A stretch of 64,000 bases of DNA from Flavobacteriaceae bacterium UBA3611 (GCA_002375495.1 DFLU01000014.1:163100-227099); one strand, 5' to 3'. Positions 8,620 through 17,943 are shown, counted from the stretch's first letter. The notes: a model not told the origin generated them from the sequence alone. Program-made: numbers and translations.

Positions 8620-10080
8620 ATGAAGACTATTTCAGCTATAATCAACATGCTTTCTGAAGAAGAACAGCATGAATTTCTCCTTTTTCAGCAGAAAAAGAAC
8701 CGAAGAAGTGATACTAAAAACGAACTACTCTTTAAACAAATTGCACGTGGCAACACCACTAACCTTGATGTGATCCTCTACGGAAAGCCAGCAAAAAATG
8801 CCTATCACGCCCTCTGCAAACGATTACAAGATTCGCTAGTAGATTTTATTGCGAGCAAGAGTTTTGCGAATGAAACCGGAGAAGAAATGGACATCTTAAA
8901 AAAACTATTGGCCGCCCGTATCTTTTTTGAGCACAAGCAATATAAAATTGGCTTTAAAACCTTGGCACAGGCCGAAAAGAAAGCACTTGCATTAGATGTG
9001 TATGCCCTGCTTACTGAAATTTACCATACCCAACTGCAATACGCGCACCTCAACAAAAGCGAAGCTTTGCCCGAGCTCCTGAAGAAATGTAAAGAAAACC
9101 TTCATCATTTTAAGCAAGAACAGGAGCTGAATATGATTTATGCAACCATAAAAAACACACTGCAGCAGCCACAAAAGCAACCCACTACCGATGTGGTGCA
9201 ACGAACATTTGACGCCTTCAACATAAAAATAGATGCTTCATTTACTTACAAAGCGTTGTTTCAAGTGTTGAATCTTACAGCTACTTCGGCCATGATGGCA
9301 AGCGACTATTACAGCAACCTCTCGTTTATGGAAGAAGTATATTCGGTAGTTTCAGCAAAAAAAGAACCGAAAGAAAAACACTTGTATTATCATATTGAGA
9401 TTCTACATCTCATGGCTACGGCACATTTCAGAAATAAGAACTTTCAGAAATCATTGGATTTTGTAGAAAAAATGCATGCCGAAATGACCAAAAAAAATAA
9501 CAAATACACGCAACAGTTTTACAATAAATGGTTGGTGCTCAAAGCCGTAAACCTCAACTACGTCGGCGATTTCAAAACCGCCATCCAACTGCTTAAAAGT
9601 GGTTCAGAACAATCATTAGACTGCTCCCTGGCCTTGATGATGAGTTTGTTTCAGCAACAGCAATTTTCAGAAGCATATCAAATCCTAAAAACATTACACC
9701 ATAGCGATGTGTGGTATGAAAAAAAGATGGGGTGGATCTGGGTTTTGAAAAAATCGATGATTGAAATCTTACTCCTAGTAGAACTCGACAAACTAGAGGT
9801 AGTGCTCTCACGGCTGCGGCGTTTTCGAAAAAAATTTCAGAAAAGACTGTTAGAACTAGAAGAAACGCGTGTGCTTACCTTTGTGAAGCTGGTCACTATG
9901 TATTATGAAAACCCCAAAGCCGTTACAACTTCAGATTTTTCGGCAACCGTAGAACGCTCTTTTGAATGGATTGGCAAAGAGCGCGAAGATATTTTTGTAA
10001 TGAGTTTTTACGCTTGGTTAAAGGCAAAAATGGAACAGCGGGACTTGTACCAAGTAACCTTAGAATTAGTTGCGGCTTAG
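8620..10080 (+). CDS. Cytoplasmic helical-repeat (TPR-like) protein of unknown function
   Basis: A 486-residue, almost entirely alpha-helical protein without signal peptide or membrane segment. It opens with MKTISAIINMLSEEEQHEFL and contains repeated helix pairs with TPR-like spacing, for example FRNKNFQKSLDFVEKMHAEM and NYVGDFKTAIQLLKSGSEQ. Such proteins occur in flavobacteria without assigned function, and a scaffolding role is only inferred. A TATATTTG box at 8583-8590 fits the Bacteroidota -7 element, but no matching upstream TTG was found. A weak hairpin at 10201-10222 may terminate it. Confidence 0.75.
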   Translation: MKTISAIINMLSEEEQHEFLLFQQKKNRRSDTKNELLFKQIARGNTTNLDVILYGKPAKNAYHALCKRLQDSLVDFIASKSFANETGEEMDILKKLLAARIFFEHKQYKIGFKTLAQAEKKALALDVYALLTEIYHTQLQYAHLNKSEALPELLKKCKENLHHFKQEQELNMIYATIKNTLQQPQKQPTTDVVQRTFDAFNIKIDASFTYKALFQVLNLTATSAMMASDYYSNLSFMEEVYSVVSAKKEPKEKHLYYHIEILHLMATAHFRNKNFQKSLDFVEKMHAEMTKKNNKYTQQFYNKWLVLKAVNLNYVGDFKTAIQLLKSGSEQSLDCSLALMMSLFQQQQFSEAYQILKTLHHSDVWYEKKMGWIWVLKKSMIEILLLVELDKLEVVLSRLRRFRKKFQKRLLELEETRVLTFVKLVTMYYENPKAVTTSDFSATVERSFEWIGKEREDIFVMSFYAWLKAKMEQRDLYQVTLELVAA

Positions 10081-10200
10081 GATCAAATTTTAAGCGTTCG
10101 ATGTTCAGTAAAAGTTTACAAAAAACACAACTAGTAGATTCACGTATGCCTATTTAACATTCAGATTTTTAAGTGATTAAACCCTCTCATCTTTAAGTAA

Positions 10201-10222
10201 AAATACCCCGTTATGGGTATTT
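10201..10222 (+). terminator. Possible terminator
   Basis: AAATACCC (10201-10208) pairs with GGGTATTT (10215-10222) around a 6-nt loop and is followed by TTA. It lies 120 bp after the helical-repeat gene. Confidence 0.45.
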
Positions 10223-10260
10223 TATCTGGTTAGATGTTTCTCTAGATTTGAAAACTAAAT

Positions 10261-10839
10261 ATGTCAACCATGAAAGATATACGTTTCAGAATTCCGCTTT
10301 TCTTTTTATTTCTTGCGCTCATTCTCGCTTCATGTGAACCACCAGATGATGATGTGGAACTAGATGAAAGCACTTCAACTGTATTTGAAGAACCCTTCTT
10401 TCCTGGGTTTTTCAGGGTTAACGGCGAAGATATTACAACCACCGAGGTAACCGCTACCAACTATACTATTGTAGATCAAGTACCTTCGTCAAGCTTGCCA
10501 GATGATGATTTATTTTCGTTTAGCATTGCCGTTGCTATTCCAACAGACAGTGATGTTCAAATTGAACCTGAACTAAGCAATGTATCATTTACAAGGGAAG
10601 ATGGAATTATTGTTCCACCCTTTTTTGAAGGTTTAAATGTAAGAGAAAACGATGTAATTGATGGAGTAAATTACGTACTGTACGATTTTAACTTTACCTA
10701 TCCCGAAAATGCTGAGGGCGTCATAGCTAGTACAATAAAAGAATTTAAGGTAATCGTAGTAACTAATTATTTTGACAACTCTGGAAATTTACTTGAAGAC
10801 ATTATCTTTAATTACACGCTTAACGTAACAGATAATTAA
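10261..10839 (+). CDS. Putative lipoprotein
   Basis: A 192-residue protein with a lipoprotein signal (FFLFLALILASC, lipidation Cys at residue 25), followed by an acidic linker (EPPDDDVELDEST) and a predicted beta-rich domain. A second in-frame ATG at 10270 gives an equally good signal peptide, so the start may be three codons later. No family is recognised. It is flanked by a weak terminator upstream and a strong stem-loop downstream, so probably monocistronic. Confidence 0.75.
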   Translation: MSTMKDIRFRIPLFFLFLALILASCEPPDDDVELDESTSTVFEEPFFPGFFRVNGEDITTTEVTATNYTIVDQVPSSSLPDDDLFSFSIAVAIPTDSDVQIEPELSNVSFTREDGIIVPPFFEGLNVRENDVIDGVNYVLYDFNFTYPENAEGVIASTIKEFKVIVVTNYFDNSGNLLEDIIFNYTLNVTDN

Positions 10840-10911
10840 CCTAATATTTCGATTGTAAAGTGATTACAAATAATCTTTCGTCTGATAGTATTCTGCCTTA
10901 CTGAATTAAAA

Positions 10912-10977
10912 AAGCCCACAGCGCTCCGAACCTTTTGGCATGGGCGGTCCCATATCCCTATGGGCGGCTGTGGGCTT
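10912..10977. terminator. Long-loop terminator-like stem
   Basis: AAGCCCACAGC (10912-10922) pairs perfectly with GCTGTGGGCTT (10967-10977) and is followed by CGTTTTT. The 44-nt loop contains ATGGGCGG twice, so a repeat unit may have inserted into an ordinary terminator loop. Confidence 0.65.
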
Positions 10978-11098
10978 CGTTTTTCCCGCCCCGAAGGACG
11001 GAACCAACCTAAACATCAACTATGATTGATTTCTTAAAGATAGTACCAGTTTCCAGCTTCTAAAAACGAAAGGTATCTTGCTTTATAAATGACGACTC

Positions 11099-12400
11099 TT
11101 AGTTGCCCATGTTACGTAAAAATTGGATGTCATTTTCTACCGTGAGCAATAACACACTGGTGGCCGTACAAAACACTGGACTGGTAATACAGTGGTGCCC
11201 GTTCCAGCTACCATCTTCGTTCTGTATCTTTAAAATCCTTCCGCTCATATTGTCATACCATTTTTTCCAATCGTTATCTTTATTTACCACAAGCGACTCA
11301 CCTGTTTGTAGAAAACTCAAAAATTCTTCTCCGCCGTTGTTTCCAAATCCGTCCAACACATCATTGCGTTGTGCAGTGTTTTTAGCAGATTGATATACAT
11401 TATATGAAGATGCGTATCCCACCGCTTCACTTTCGCTATATCCAGACGTCACCAAATTGGCAACCGTCATGGGTGCATTTTGCTCTAATTTACCCTCTTT
11501 CTTTGCTTTATCTAGTGCTTCCTGAGCTTTTCTGGCATCTTTTGCGCTGGCACGAACGCTACCGCTTACTGCGTACAACATAACTCCTGCGCCATCTTCG
11601 GTATTTACATTGCCGTTTTCTTCGTTGTAGTTTTGCTTTTGGTATGCTCTTGCCTTCTCCAGCACTTCATCGTCTACCGTTGCCCCAACAGATTGTGCCG
11701 CTTCTAGGGCACTATTTGCCAAACCACTCTGCAACACTCCAGCCCAACCGGCTCCTTTTTGTCTTCCTGAGGCATCTGTGCCTGCTTGGATCTTGGCAAC
11801 ACAGATATCTAATGCTCTGTTTACACGTTTTGTATCGACCCCTTTTAGATTTCGGTCTAATAGGTTTGAGAGAAATTGTGCTGTAAGTACCGCGTCAATA
11901 TTTTGGCCCAATTTACGCTGTATCTGGGTACCGCGAACATCGGTAATGTACGGATCAGTTTTTGGGCTGTTCTCTACAGTTTCTAGTAAATAGGAAATGG
12001 CCTTTTTTAAATGGTTAGCATAATTGCCCTTTTTTAAGGTAATCCCACTACGCAAAAAAGCCTGTGCAGCAATAGCTGTGGTTGCTGGATCTGCAGGAAC
12101 AGCGTGTGGATCTCTTACATGTTGGGCAGCATGGCTTCCCGCTCCAAAACCACCATTTGGCAATTGTGCTTCGGCCAACCATGAGAGTCCGTCACGGACT
12201 GAAAGTTGCACATTTTCATTTGTTTTGTACACACTAAAACCCTCAGAAGACTGTTCTCCCATGGTGGTCATAAATACGCATCCATCTTCAGATGCCAAAG
12301 TTCTTTTCGTTTCTGGGTAGTCTTCCGTAGAAATAAAGCCGGAGACCAAAAACCCAACCAATGCTATAGGTAACAATAGCAATACCAATTTTGTTTTCAT
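11099..12400 (-). CDS. Exported protein with prenyltransferase/squalene-oxidase-type alpha/alpha repeats
   Basis: A 433-residue protein with an N-terminal signal or anchor helix (KLVLLLLPIALVGFLVSGF). The body resembles the alpha/alpha-toroid of prenyltransferase and squalene-oxidase repeat proteins: SVRDGLSWLAEAQLPNGGFG near residues 68-87 and ILKIQNEDGSWNGHHC near the C-terminus are QW/QxxxGxF-like repeats, and TTAIAAQAFLRSG is a typical inner helix. The terpene-cyclase DxDD motif is not evident, so an enzymatic role is doubtful; such folds also occur in envelope and complement-like proteins. It is monocistronic, divergent from the diheme lipoprotein. Confidence 0.75.
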   Translation of the reverse strand: MKTKLVLLLLPIALVGFLVSGFISTEDYPETKRTLASEDGCVFMTTMGEQSSEGFSVYKTNENVQLSVRDGLSWLAEAQLPNGGFGAGSHAAQHVRDPHAVPADPATTAIAAQAFLRSGITLKKGNYANHLKKAISYLLETVENSPKTDPYITDVRGTQIQRKLGQNIDAVLTAQFLSNLLDRNLKGVDTKRVNRALDICVAKIQAGTDASGRQKGAGWAGVLQSGLANSALEAAQSVGATVDDEVLEKARAYQKQNYNEENGNVNTEDGAGVMLYAVSGSVRASAKDARKAQEALDKAKKEGKLEQNAPMTVANLVTSGYSESEAVGYASSYNVYQSAKNTAQRNDVLDGFGNNGGEEFLSFLQTGESLVVNKDNDWKKWYDNMSGRILKIQNEDGSWNGHHCITSPVFCTATSVLLLTVENDIQFLRNMGN

Positions 12401-12579
12401 TTTATATGATTTTAATTACGAATCGAAACTACCACCTATACCATACCTAAAAAAACAACGTTTAGTAAACACATCGTACTATCGAGGGAACAAGCCTTTT
12501 GTATGAGTTTGATTTTTAACAACCAACAAAAGGGTGTGTCAAATTCTTTTTATATTTTTAGGCACTTATATTTATTGCT

Positions 12580-13848
12580 ATGAAAAAAATATTATACCTA
12601 TTTGCGGCCTTCACCATTTGCCTTACCACTTTAGTTGCTTGTGGAAGCGATGATGAAACTCCGCCAGTGATGTTAGATGAAGATGAAGAAAGCCCCTCTG
12701 CACCAGCCAATCTTGAGGCTACTTTAAACACAGAAACTACGGTGACCCTTATGTGGGACGCTGCCACAGACAACGTAGGCGTTACAGCATATGCAGTGTT
12801 TCAAGATGGTGTGAAAGTGCAAGAAAATATTGCTGGCACTACAGCTACGGTAGCGAATCTTTCTGCGGAAACATCCTACAACTTTTATGTAGTAGCGCTT
12901 GATGCCGCTGGAAATCAATCTGACCCCAGTGCGAGTATCGATACAATGACGGCGATCACCTTTAGAACCAACCTTTCGGAAATGGGCGTATTTGCTTCGG
13001 TGACCGAAGATTTAGTACCTGCTGCTGGTGTTCAACTGTATGAGATTAATTCTACATTGTTTACAGATTATGCCCAAAAACAACGGCTTATTCGTGTGCC
13101 TGAGGGAACCAGTATGGAGTTTAATAATTCTAACTTACTTCCCTTATACCCAGACAACACCTTAATCGCTAAAACTTTTTATTACAATATTGATGACCGT
13201 GACCCTACGTTAGGGCGACAAATAATCGAAACCCGTATTTTTCTTAAAGTTGCAGGCGAATGGAAAGTGGGTGATTACATTTGGAATGCAGCCCAAACCG
13301 AAGCCACCTTCACAGAAAACGGTTCACAAAAACCTATTAGTTATATCGACATTGACGGAACCACACAAAATGTAGACTATATCATCCCTTCAAAACAAGA
13401 TTGTTTTACCTGCCATAACAATAACGGAGCGACATTTCCTATTGGTATGAAATTGCGGAGTATGAATTTCATACCTTCATACATTGGGCAGAACCAACTT
13501 GATTACTTTACGAGTCTCGGTATTTTAGAAGGTGTTTCATCAGGTAGTATTTCTGTACTTCCTGATTGGACAGACGAGACCACCTATTCTTTAGACGAAA
13601 GAGCCAGGGCGTATATGGACGTAAACTGCGCACATTGCCACCAACCGGGTGGTTCAGTGCCAAGTGGTTTTGATCTTGATTTCAGGTATGAAACTGCTTT
13701 TGACGACACAGGCATTTACCCAAACCGCGGTGAAATTGGCGCCCGTTTTGAAAGTACGCTACCAACCTACCGTATGCCACAATTGGGTAGAACGGTAGTT
13801 CACAACGAAGCATTAACCATGCTACTTGAATATATAGATGCTTTGTAG
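12580..13848 (+). CDS. Fibronectin type III and diheme cytochrome c-type lipoprotein
   Basis: A 422-residue lipoprotein (lipobox LVAC, Cys21). After an acidic linker comes a fibronectin type III domain (about residues 40-130; APANLEATLNTETTVTLMWD through YNFYVVALDAAGNQSD). The C-terminal part carries two haem-binding CxxCH motifs: CFTCH at residues 275-279 and CAHCH at 350-354, each in a short cytochrome-like context (PSKQDCFTCHNNNGATFPIG; YMDVNCAHCHQPGG). This matches the SO2930-type diheme c-type cytochromes of Bacteroidota. It would be anchored in the envelope and handle electrons, but the partner is not known. A strong terminator follows. Confidence 0.85.
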   Translation: MKKILYLFAAFTICLTTLVACGSDDETPPVMLDEDEESPSAPANLEATLNTETTVTLMWDAATDNVGVTAYAVFQDGVKVQENIAGTTATVANLSAETSYNFYVVALDAAGNQSDPSASIDTMTAITFRTNLSEMGVFASVTEDLVPAAGVQLYEINSTLFTDYAQKQRLIRVPEGTSMEFNNSNLLPLYPDNTLIAKTFYYNIDDRDPTLGRQIIETRIFLKVAGEWKVGDYIWNAAQTEATFTENGSQKPISYIDIDGTTQNVDYIIPSKQDCFTCHNNNGATFPIGMKLRSMNFIPSYIGQNQLDYFTSLGILEGVSSGSISVLPDWTDETTYSLDERARAYMDVNCAHCHQPGGSVPSGFDLDFRYETAFDDTGIYPNRGEIGARFESTLPTYRMPQLGRTVVHNEALTMLLEYIDAL

Positions 13849-13866
13849 AAAACACCTTATAGCTAC

Positions 13867-13896
13867 AAAAAAGCCACCTCACCGGGTGGCTTTTTT
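13867..13896 (+). terminator. Rho-independent terminator
   Basis: AAAAAAGCCACC (13867-13878) pairs with GGTGGCTTTTTT (13885-13896), loop of 6 nt, 18 bp after the diheme lipoprotein gene. Confidence 0.9.
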
Positions 13897-13961
13897 GTAT
13901 TCAAGTTAAACCTTCCAGCAATTTCGAAGTCATAGATTTGTAACTCTAAAAAATTAATAAA

Positions 13962-14399
13962 ATGAAAAAGTTGATACTGATTATCCTCGTATTGTTTAGC
14001 TGCACGCTTGTGGCACAATCTGGACCGAGAAAATCGAAAATGAAAGCTGGTGATGCTAAAGAGGAAATAAAAGATTGGAGCCCAGAACAGCGCGCAGAAC
14101 TTAAAACCAAGAAAATGGCGCTACATTTAGACCTAACCGAAGCTCAGCAAAACAAGATTTATGCAATTGAGCTGGAAATAGCAAAAAATCGGTTGGCCAT
14201 GAAAGAAAAAAGAGCCGAAAAGAAAGAACTTTCTTCAGACGAACGTTATGAAGCGAAAAAGAAAATGTTAGATGCAAAGCTTCAAATAAAGGAACAATAC
14301 AAAAGTGTGCTAACGGCAGAACAGTTTGAAAAGTGGCAAAAAACCCATAAACGTAGAAAGGGGAGAAAGAGCGCGAAGCTAGAGAAAAACAAGAATTAA
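13962..14399 (+). CDS. Spy/CpxP-like periplasmic protein
   Basis: A 145-residue exported protein (signal peptide MKKLILIILVLFSCTLVAQ), otherwise highly charged and helical. It carries the paired LTxxQ signature of the Spy/CpxP family: LDLTEAQQNKIY near residues 50-60 and LTAEQFEKWQ near 115-125. Family members act as periplasmic chaperones or stress-signalling modulators. TAGATTTG at 13933-13940 fits the -7 promoter element. The C-terminus is very basic (KRRKGRKSAK). The next gene encodes a shorter relative, so these are tandem paralogues. Confidence 0.8.
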   Translation: MKKLILIILVLFSCTLVAQSGPRKSKMKAGDAKEEIKDWSPEQRAELKTKKMALHLDLTEAQQNKIYAIELEIAKNRLAMKEKRAEKKELSSDERYEAKKKMLDAKLQIKEQYKSVLTAEQFEKWQKTHKRRKGRKSAKLEKNKN

Positions 14400-14429
14400 A
14401 ACTGCTTCCATTGAATTTTGGCTTGGTTT

Positions 14430-14465
14430 TTGGATTACTAATTTCAAAATAGTTACTTTAGTAAC
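14430..14465 (+). promoter_or_regulatory. Promoter region of the second Spy-like gene with a palindrome
   Basis: TTG at 14430-14432 and TACTTTAG at 14454-14461 are 21 nt apart (one mismatch from TAnnTTTG). A perfect palindrome, GTTACTTTAGTAAC (14452-14465), covers the -7 element and could be an operator. Confidence 0.45.
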
Positions 14466-14485
14466 CTTAATTAAATCTAAAACCA

Positions 14486-14833
14486 ATGAAAAAGTTTATC
14501 ACAGGAATTGCCTTTGCAGTAATTGTTTTATTCGGAATGAATACCGCAACCGCACAAAGTTTGTCTAAAGACGACAGCCGTCCTGAAGCAATTGCGAAAA
14601 CAACCGTGGCTAAGTTGGCAAAAGACCTAGACCTTTCTGGCGACCAGGAACGCGCTATGTTTAGAGCATACGTTCAAAAAGAAGTGAGCTATAAAAAGTC
14701 TGTAAACGGACTAGACCAGAAAGATGCTGCTGTAATGGCCGCTAAGAAAAAGGTAGACGCACAGTTAGAGCAAAGTGTAAAAAAGACACTAACTCCGGCC
14801 CAATTTAAGAAATGGCAGAACATGCAAAAATAG
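14486..14833 (+). CDS. Small Spy/CpxP-like periplasmic protein
   Basis: A 115-residue exported protein (signal peptide MKKFITGIAFAVIVLFGMNTATAQ). The mature part is helical with two LTxxQ-like motifs, LDLSGDQERAMF (about residues 49-60) and LTPAQFKKWQNMQ at the C-terminus, as in the preceding gene. A periplasmic chaperone-like role is inferred from the motif only. It ends 22 bp before a clean terminator shared with the convergent hemL. Confidence 0.75.
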   Translation: MKKFITGIAFAVIVLFGMNTATAQSLSKDDSRPEAIAKTTVAKLAKDLDLSGDQERAMFRAYVQKEVSYKKSVNGLDQKDAAVMAAKKKVDAQLEQSVKKTLTPAQFKKWQNMQK

Positions 14834-14855
14834 CTGTTCTCATAAATAATGTAAG

Positions 14856-14876
14856 AACCCTCCACTACGGAGGGTT
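14856..14876. terminator. Terminator between convergent genes
   Basis: AACCCTCC (14856-14863) pairs with GGAGGGTT (14869-14876) around ACTAC, and is followed by a T-run that reaches the hemL stop codon. Confidence 0.85.
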
Positions 14877-14879
14877 TTT

Positions 14880-16169
14880 TTATGTCAATGTTTGTGCAAC
14901 GGTATCGGCAGCTTGTATCGTACTATCTAAATCTTCATAGGTAAGTGCGTCGCATAAAAACCAAGTCTCAAAAGCGCTAGGCGCTATGTAAACCCCCTCG
15001 CGCAACATACCATGAAAAAAGGTCTTGAAGTTTTCACCGTTTGCATTTGCAGCAGAAGTGAAATCGGTAACGGGTGTTTCAGAAAAATGAATGGAAATCA
15101 TAGACCCTACCCTGTTAATGGTATGTGCCACGTTGTGCTTGGTCATCACTTTTGCCAGGCCTTGGTGCAAGTATTCGGTTTTTTTGGCCAATGAAGTAAA
15201 AACAGTATCATTGTTATTTAGCTCGGTGAGCATGGCCAATCCAGCTGCCATTGCCAACGGATTGCCACTTAGTGTTCCGGCTTGGTAAACGGGCCCTAGG
15301 GGAGCCAAATGACTCATGATTTCAGACGAAGCAGCAAATGCACCAACAGGCAAGCCACCCCCAATCACCTTTCCGAAGGTTACAATATCTGCTGTAACAC
15401 CGTACAGTTCTTGCACACCACCCTTCGCAAGTCTAAAACCGGTCATTACCTCATCAAAAATCAACAGGATTTCGTTTTCATCACAGAGCGTTCGCAACGC
15501 TTCCAAAAATCCTTCCGCAGGAGGAACACACCCCATATTACCCGCAACGGGCTCGATAATGATGCAAGCAATTTCACCTTTGTTTTCGTGTACCAATTGC
15601 GACACCTGATCGATATCATTAAAACGCGCTAAGAGCGTGTCTTTGGCTGTACCTTTTGTTACGCCAGGACTGTTGGGAGTTCCAAAAGTGACTGCGCCAC
15701 TCCCGGCTTGGATTAAAAACGAATCACTATGGCCGTGATAACAACCTGCAAATTTTATGATTTTATCCTTTTTGGTGTATCCACGTGCCAATCGTACCGC
15801 GCTCATACATGCTTCTGTGCCACTGTTTACAAAACGAATCTTCTCGATACCGGGCACCATCTGAACTGCCAACGAGGCAATTTCGGTTTCTATGGCTGTA
15901 GGCATTCCAAAAGAAGTCCCTTTTTTTGCTTTTTCCACCACGGCTTCCACAACGGGAGGATGGGCATGGCCTAAAATCATTGGCCCCCATGAATTGATAT
16001 AGTCTATCAAGGTGTTGCCATCTGCATCATACAGATAGGCTCCTTTAGCACTTTCAACAAAAATAGGCGTGCCGCCCACGGCCGTAAAAGCACGTACAGG
16101 CGAGTTTACACCCCCCGGAATTACGATTTGCGCTTGCCTGAACAATTCGCTACTGCGTTGGTATAACAT
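14880..16169 (-). CDS. hemL: Glutamate-1-semialdehyde 2,1-aminomutase
   Basis: HemL converts glutamate-1-semialdehyde into 5-aminolevulinate, the first committed precursor of haem, in the cytoplasm with PLP. The 429-residue length is typical. Seen in the sequence: IPGGVNSPVRAF at the N-terminus, the cofactor-region motif NSGTEACMSAVRLAR, DEVMTGFR, and the PLP-lysine motif TFGKVIGGGLPVGAF. It is the third gene of a tight leftward operon: the start lies 5 bp after the stop of the glucosaminidase gene. The link of haem synthesis with cell-wall hydrolysis is probably positional rather than functional. Confidence 0.97.
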   Translation of the reverse strand: MLYQRSSELFRQAQIVIPGGVNSPVRAFTAVGGTPIFVESAKGAYLYDADGNTLIDYINSWGPMILGHAHPPVVEAVVEKAKKGTSFGMPTAIETEIASLAVQMVPGIEKIRFVNSGTEACMSAVRLARGYTKKDKIIKFAGCYHGHSDSFLIQAGSGAVTFGTPNSPGVTKGTAKDTLLARFNDIDQVSQLVHENKGEIACIIIEPVAGNMGCVPPAEGFLEALRTLCDENEILLIFDEVMTGFRLAKGGVQELYGVTADIVTFGKVIGGGLPVGAFAASSEIMSHLAPLGPVYQAGTLSGNPLAMAAGLAMLTELNNNDTVFTSLAKKTEYLHQGLAKVMTKHNVAHTINRVGSMISIHFSETPVTDFTSAANANGENFKTFFHGMLREGVYIAPSAFETWFLCDALTYEDLDSTIQAADTVAQTLT

Positions 16170-16174
16170 AAAAT

Positions 16175-17020
16175 CTAATTATTTTTTACAGGGTGCAAAT
16201 ATAATACTTGTCCGATTGAAATAGTGTTGGAAGTAAGCCCATTATATTCTTTTAAGGTTTCAACAGTAAGGTTAAACCGTCTAGCGATATTGTACAGCGT
16301 ATCCCCCTTTCTTACTTCATGGGTAGCAATTTTAGTTTCGTCTACCGCCATAGGGTTGGCTTTATTACCTAAAACGGCATCATCGAAGGCATCGAGGTTG
16401 TAGCGTTCAATAATACTAATGAGCTTATCTGGATATTTAGGATCGGTTGCATAGCCCGCCTTTTTGAGTCCTTTGGCCCAGCCTTTGTAATCATCTTTTC
16501 TGAGTTTAAAAAGGTCTTGGTACCTGCTTCGTTGTGTAAGGAAAAGGGAATGGTCTCTAAACGAGTATTTTGGGTCGCTGTATTTTCTAAAACACTCTTG
16601 CAGTTCGTCATCGTCATGGTACACCGTATCGCCGGTCCAACCTTTGTGGCATTTTATCCCAAAGTGATTATTGGCACGTCTGGTCAGATCTCCCCTGCCA
16701 GCGCCACTCTCAAGAATTCCTTGCGCCAAGGTAATACTAGCTGGAATGCCGTATTGTAACATTTCTTCTTTTGCAATGGTACCATAACTTTGGATGTAAT
16801 ACTGCACTACCTCCTTATAGGTGGCATTGGCAGGCGGAGTTACGATCTCTGTTTTTGGAGTATCTGTGGGTATTTCGACTTGACTGGTTGTAGGCTTTTT
16901 AGCGATAACCGTACGTTCTGTCTTAACGCGTGGCTTTTTGGAAACCACCCGCTTTTTTGAGGAACAACCCCCAAGTGTTAATGCAATTAAGAGTAGGATT
17001 AAAGTTGATTTTCGCAACAT
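16175..17020 (-). CDS. Glucosaminidase-type peptidoglycan hydrolase lipoprotein with LysM domain
   Basis: A 281-residue lipoprotein (lipobox LGGC, Cys19). A basic, Thr/Pro-rich linker precedes a FlgJ/Mannosyl-glycoprotein endo-beta-N-acetylglucosaminidase domain at about residues 65-215, with the catalytic-glutamate segment ITLAQGILESGAGRGDL and the NHFGIKCHKGW motif. A single LysM domain follows at about 230-278 (VRKGDTLYNIARRFNLTVET). It should cleave glycan strands of peptidoglycan from the outer membrane side or periplasm. It is placed between the PLP-enzyme gene (2 bp upstream) and hemL (5 bp downstream). Confidence 0.93.
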   Translation of the reverse strand: MLRKSTLILLLIALTLGGCSSKKRVVSKKPRVKTERTVIAKKPTTSQVEIPTDTPKTEIVTPPANATYKEVVQYYIQSYGTIAKEEMLQYGIPASITLAQGILESGAGRGDLTRRANNHFGIKCHKGWTGDTVYHDDDELQECFRKYSDPKYSFRDHSLFLTQRSRYQDLFKLRKDDYKGWAKGLKKAGYATDPKYPDKLISIIERYNLDAFDDAVLGNKANPMAVDETKIATHEVRKGDTLYNIARRFNLTVETLKEYNGLTSNTISIGQVLYLHPVKNN

Positions 17021-17022
17021 AG

Positions 17023-17943
17023 TTATGTGTGTATTTGAGGTAATTTTTTTTGTTTTAAACGTTGGTTCATTCCTGAAATGCCCTGTAAGCCCCCCGTATG
17101 AATAGCTAAAATACGGCTATTTTCAGGGAAATACCCTGTCTTGATATCCCTTACAATTCCGAAGAGCATTTTTGCTGTATATACAGGATCGAGAAGGACA
17201 CCTGTTTGCTCTTTGAAACTGTTCATAAAACGAACCAATTGCGAATCTATTTTAGCATACCCCCCAAAACAATACGCATCTTTAATAGTGTAATTGCTTT
17301 TGGATGTATATTTCGAAATTTCTGTGTGCTGAAAGGTTCCTTTAAGCGCCGAATACCCGATAACCGTTTGATGGTTTTTTGATGCGGCCACCAAGCCTGC
17401 CAAGGTACCGCCTGTACCTACCGGTGTGCAGATAAAGTTAAAGGCAGCGTCATCTGCTGTTATTATTTCTTTGCATCCTCTTACAGCAAGTTCGTTGGTT
17501 CCACCCTCTGGCAAGAGATAGCAGTGTGGATATTTCCGCAGTAGTTGCTGCTGAAAGGTAGTTGAATCTTTTTGCCGATATGCTTCGCGCGAAACAAATT
17601 CGAACTGCATCCCGCATTGTTCTGCAAATTGCAAGGTGGGGTTGTTTTTATAATCGTTTTTTAGCTCATCGCCGCGAATGATACCCACGGTATTTAAGTT
17701 TGCAGCTTTACCTGCCGCCGCCACAGCAGCAATATGGTTAGAAAAGGTGCCGCCAAAGGTTAAGAGCGTTTTTTTTTCTTGTATGGAAGCAAGGTGTATG
17801 TTGTATTTGAGTTTTCTGAACTTATTACCGGAAACATGGGGGTGCAGTTCATCTTCTCGTTTTAGATGGACTTCACCGCTAAAATCGTTTATCTCATCTA
17901 AATTGATGCGAATATTTTCCGAGTTTTCAAAAATTGGGAACAC
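17023..17943 (-). CDS. ACC deaminase/D-cysteine desulfhydrase family PLP enzyme
   Basis: A 306-residue cytoplasmic enzyme of the tryptophan-synthase-beta fold type. The PLP-lysine is in HVSGNKFRKLKYN, substrate-binding residues in LLTFGGTFSNHIAAVAAAGK, and the phosphate-binding glycine loop in CTPVGTGGTLAGLV. Family members deaminate 1-aminocyclopropane-1-carboxylate or desulfhydrate D-cysteine; sequence alone does not separate these, and D-cysteine desulfhydrase-like activity is the commoner finding in bacteria. It is the first gene of an operon with the glucosaminidase and hemL. Confidence 0.88.
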   Translation of the reverse strand: MFPIFENSENIRINLDEINDFSGEVHLKREDELHPHVSGNKFRKLKYNIHLASIQEKKTLLTFGGTFSNHIAAVAAAGKAANLNTVGIIRGDELKNDYKNNPTLQFAEQCGMQFEFVSREAYRQKDSTTFQQQLLRKYPHCYLLPEGGTNELAVRGCKEIITADDAAFNFICTPVGTGGTLAGLVAASKNHQTVIGYSALKGTFQHTEISKYTSKSNYTIKDAYCFGGYAKIDSQLVRFMNSFKEQTGVLLDPVYTAKMLFGIVRDIKTGYFPENSRILAIHTGGLQGISGMNQRLKQKKLPQIHT

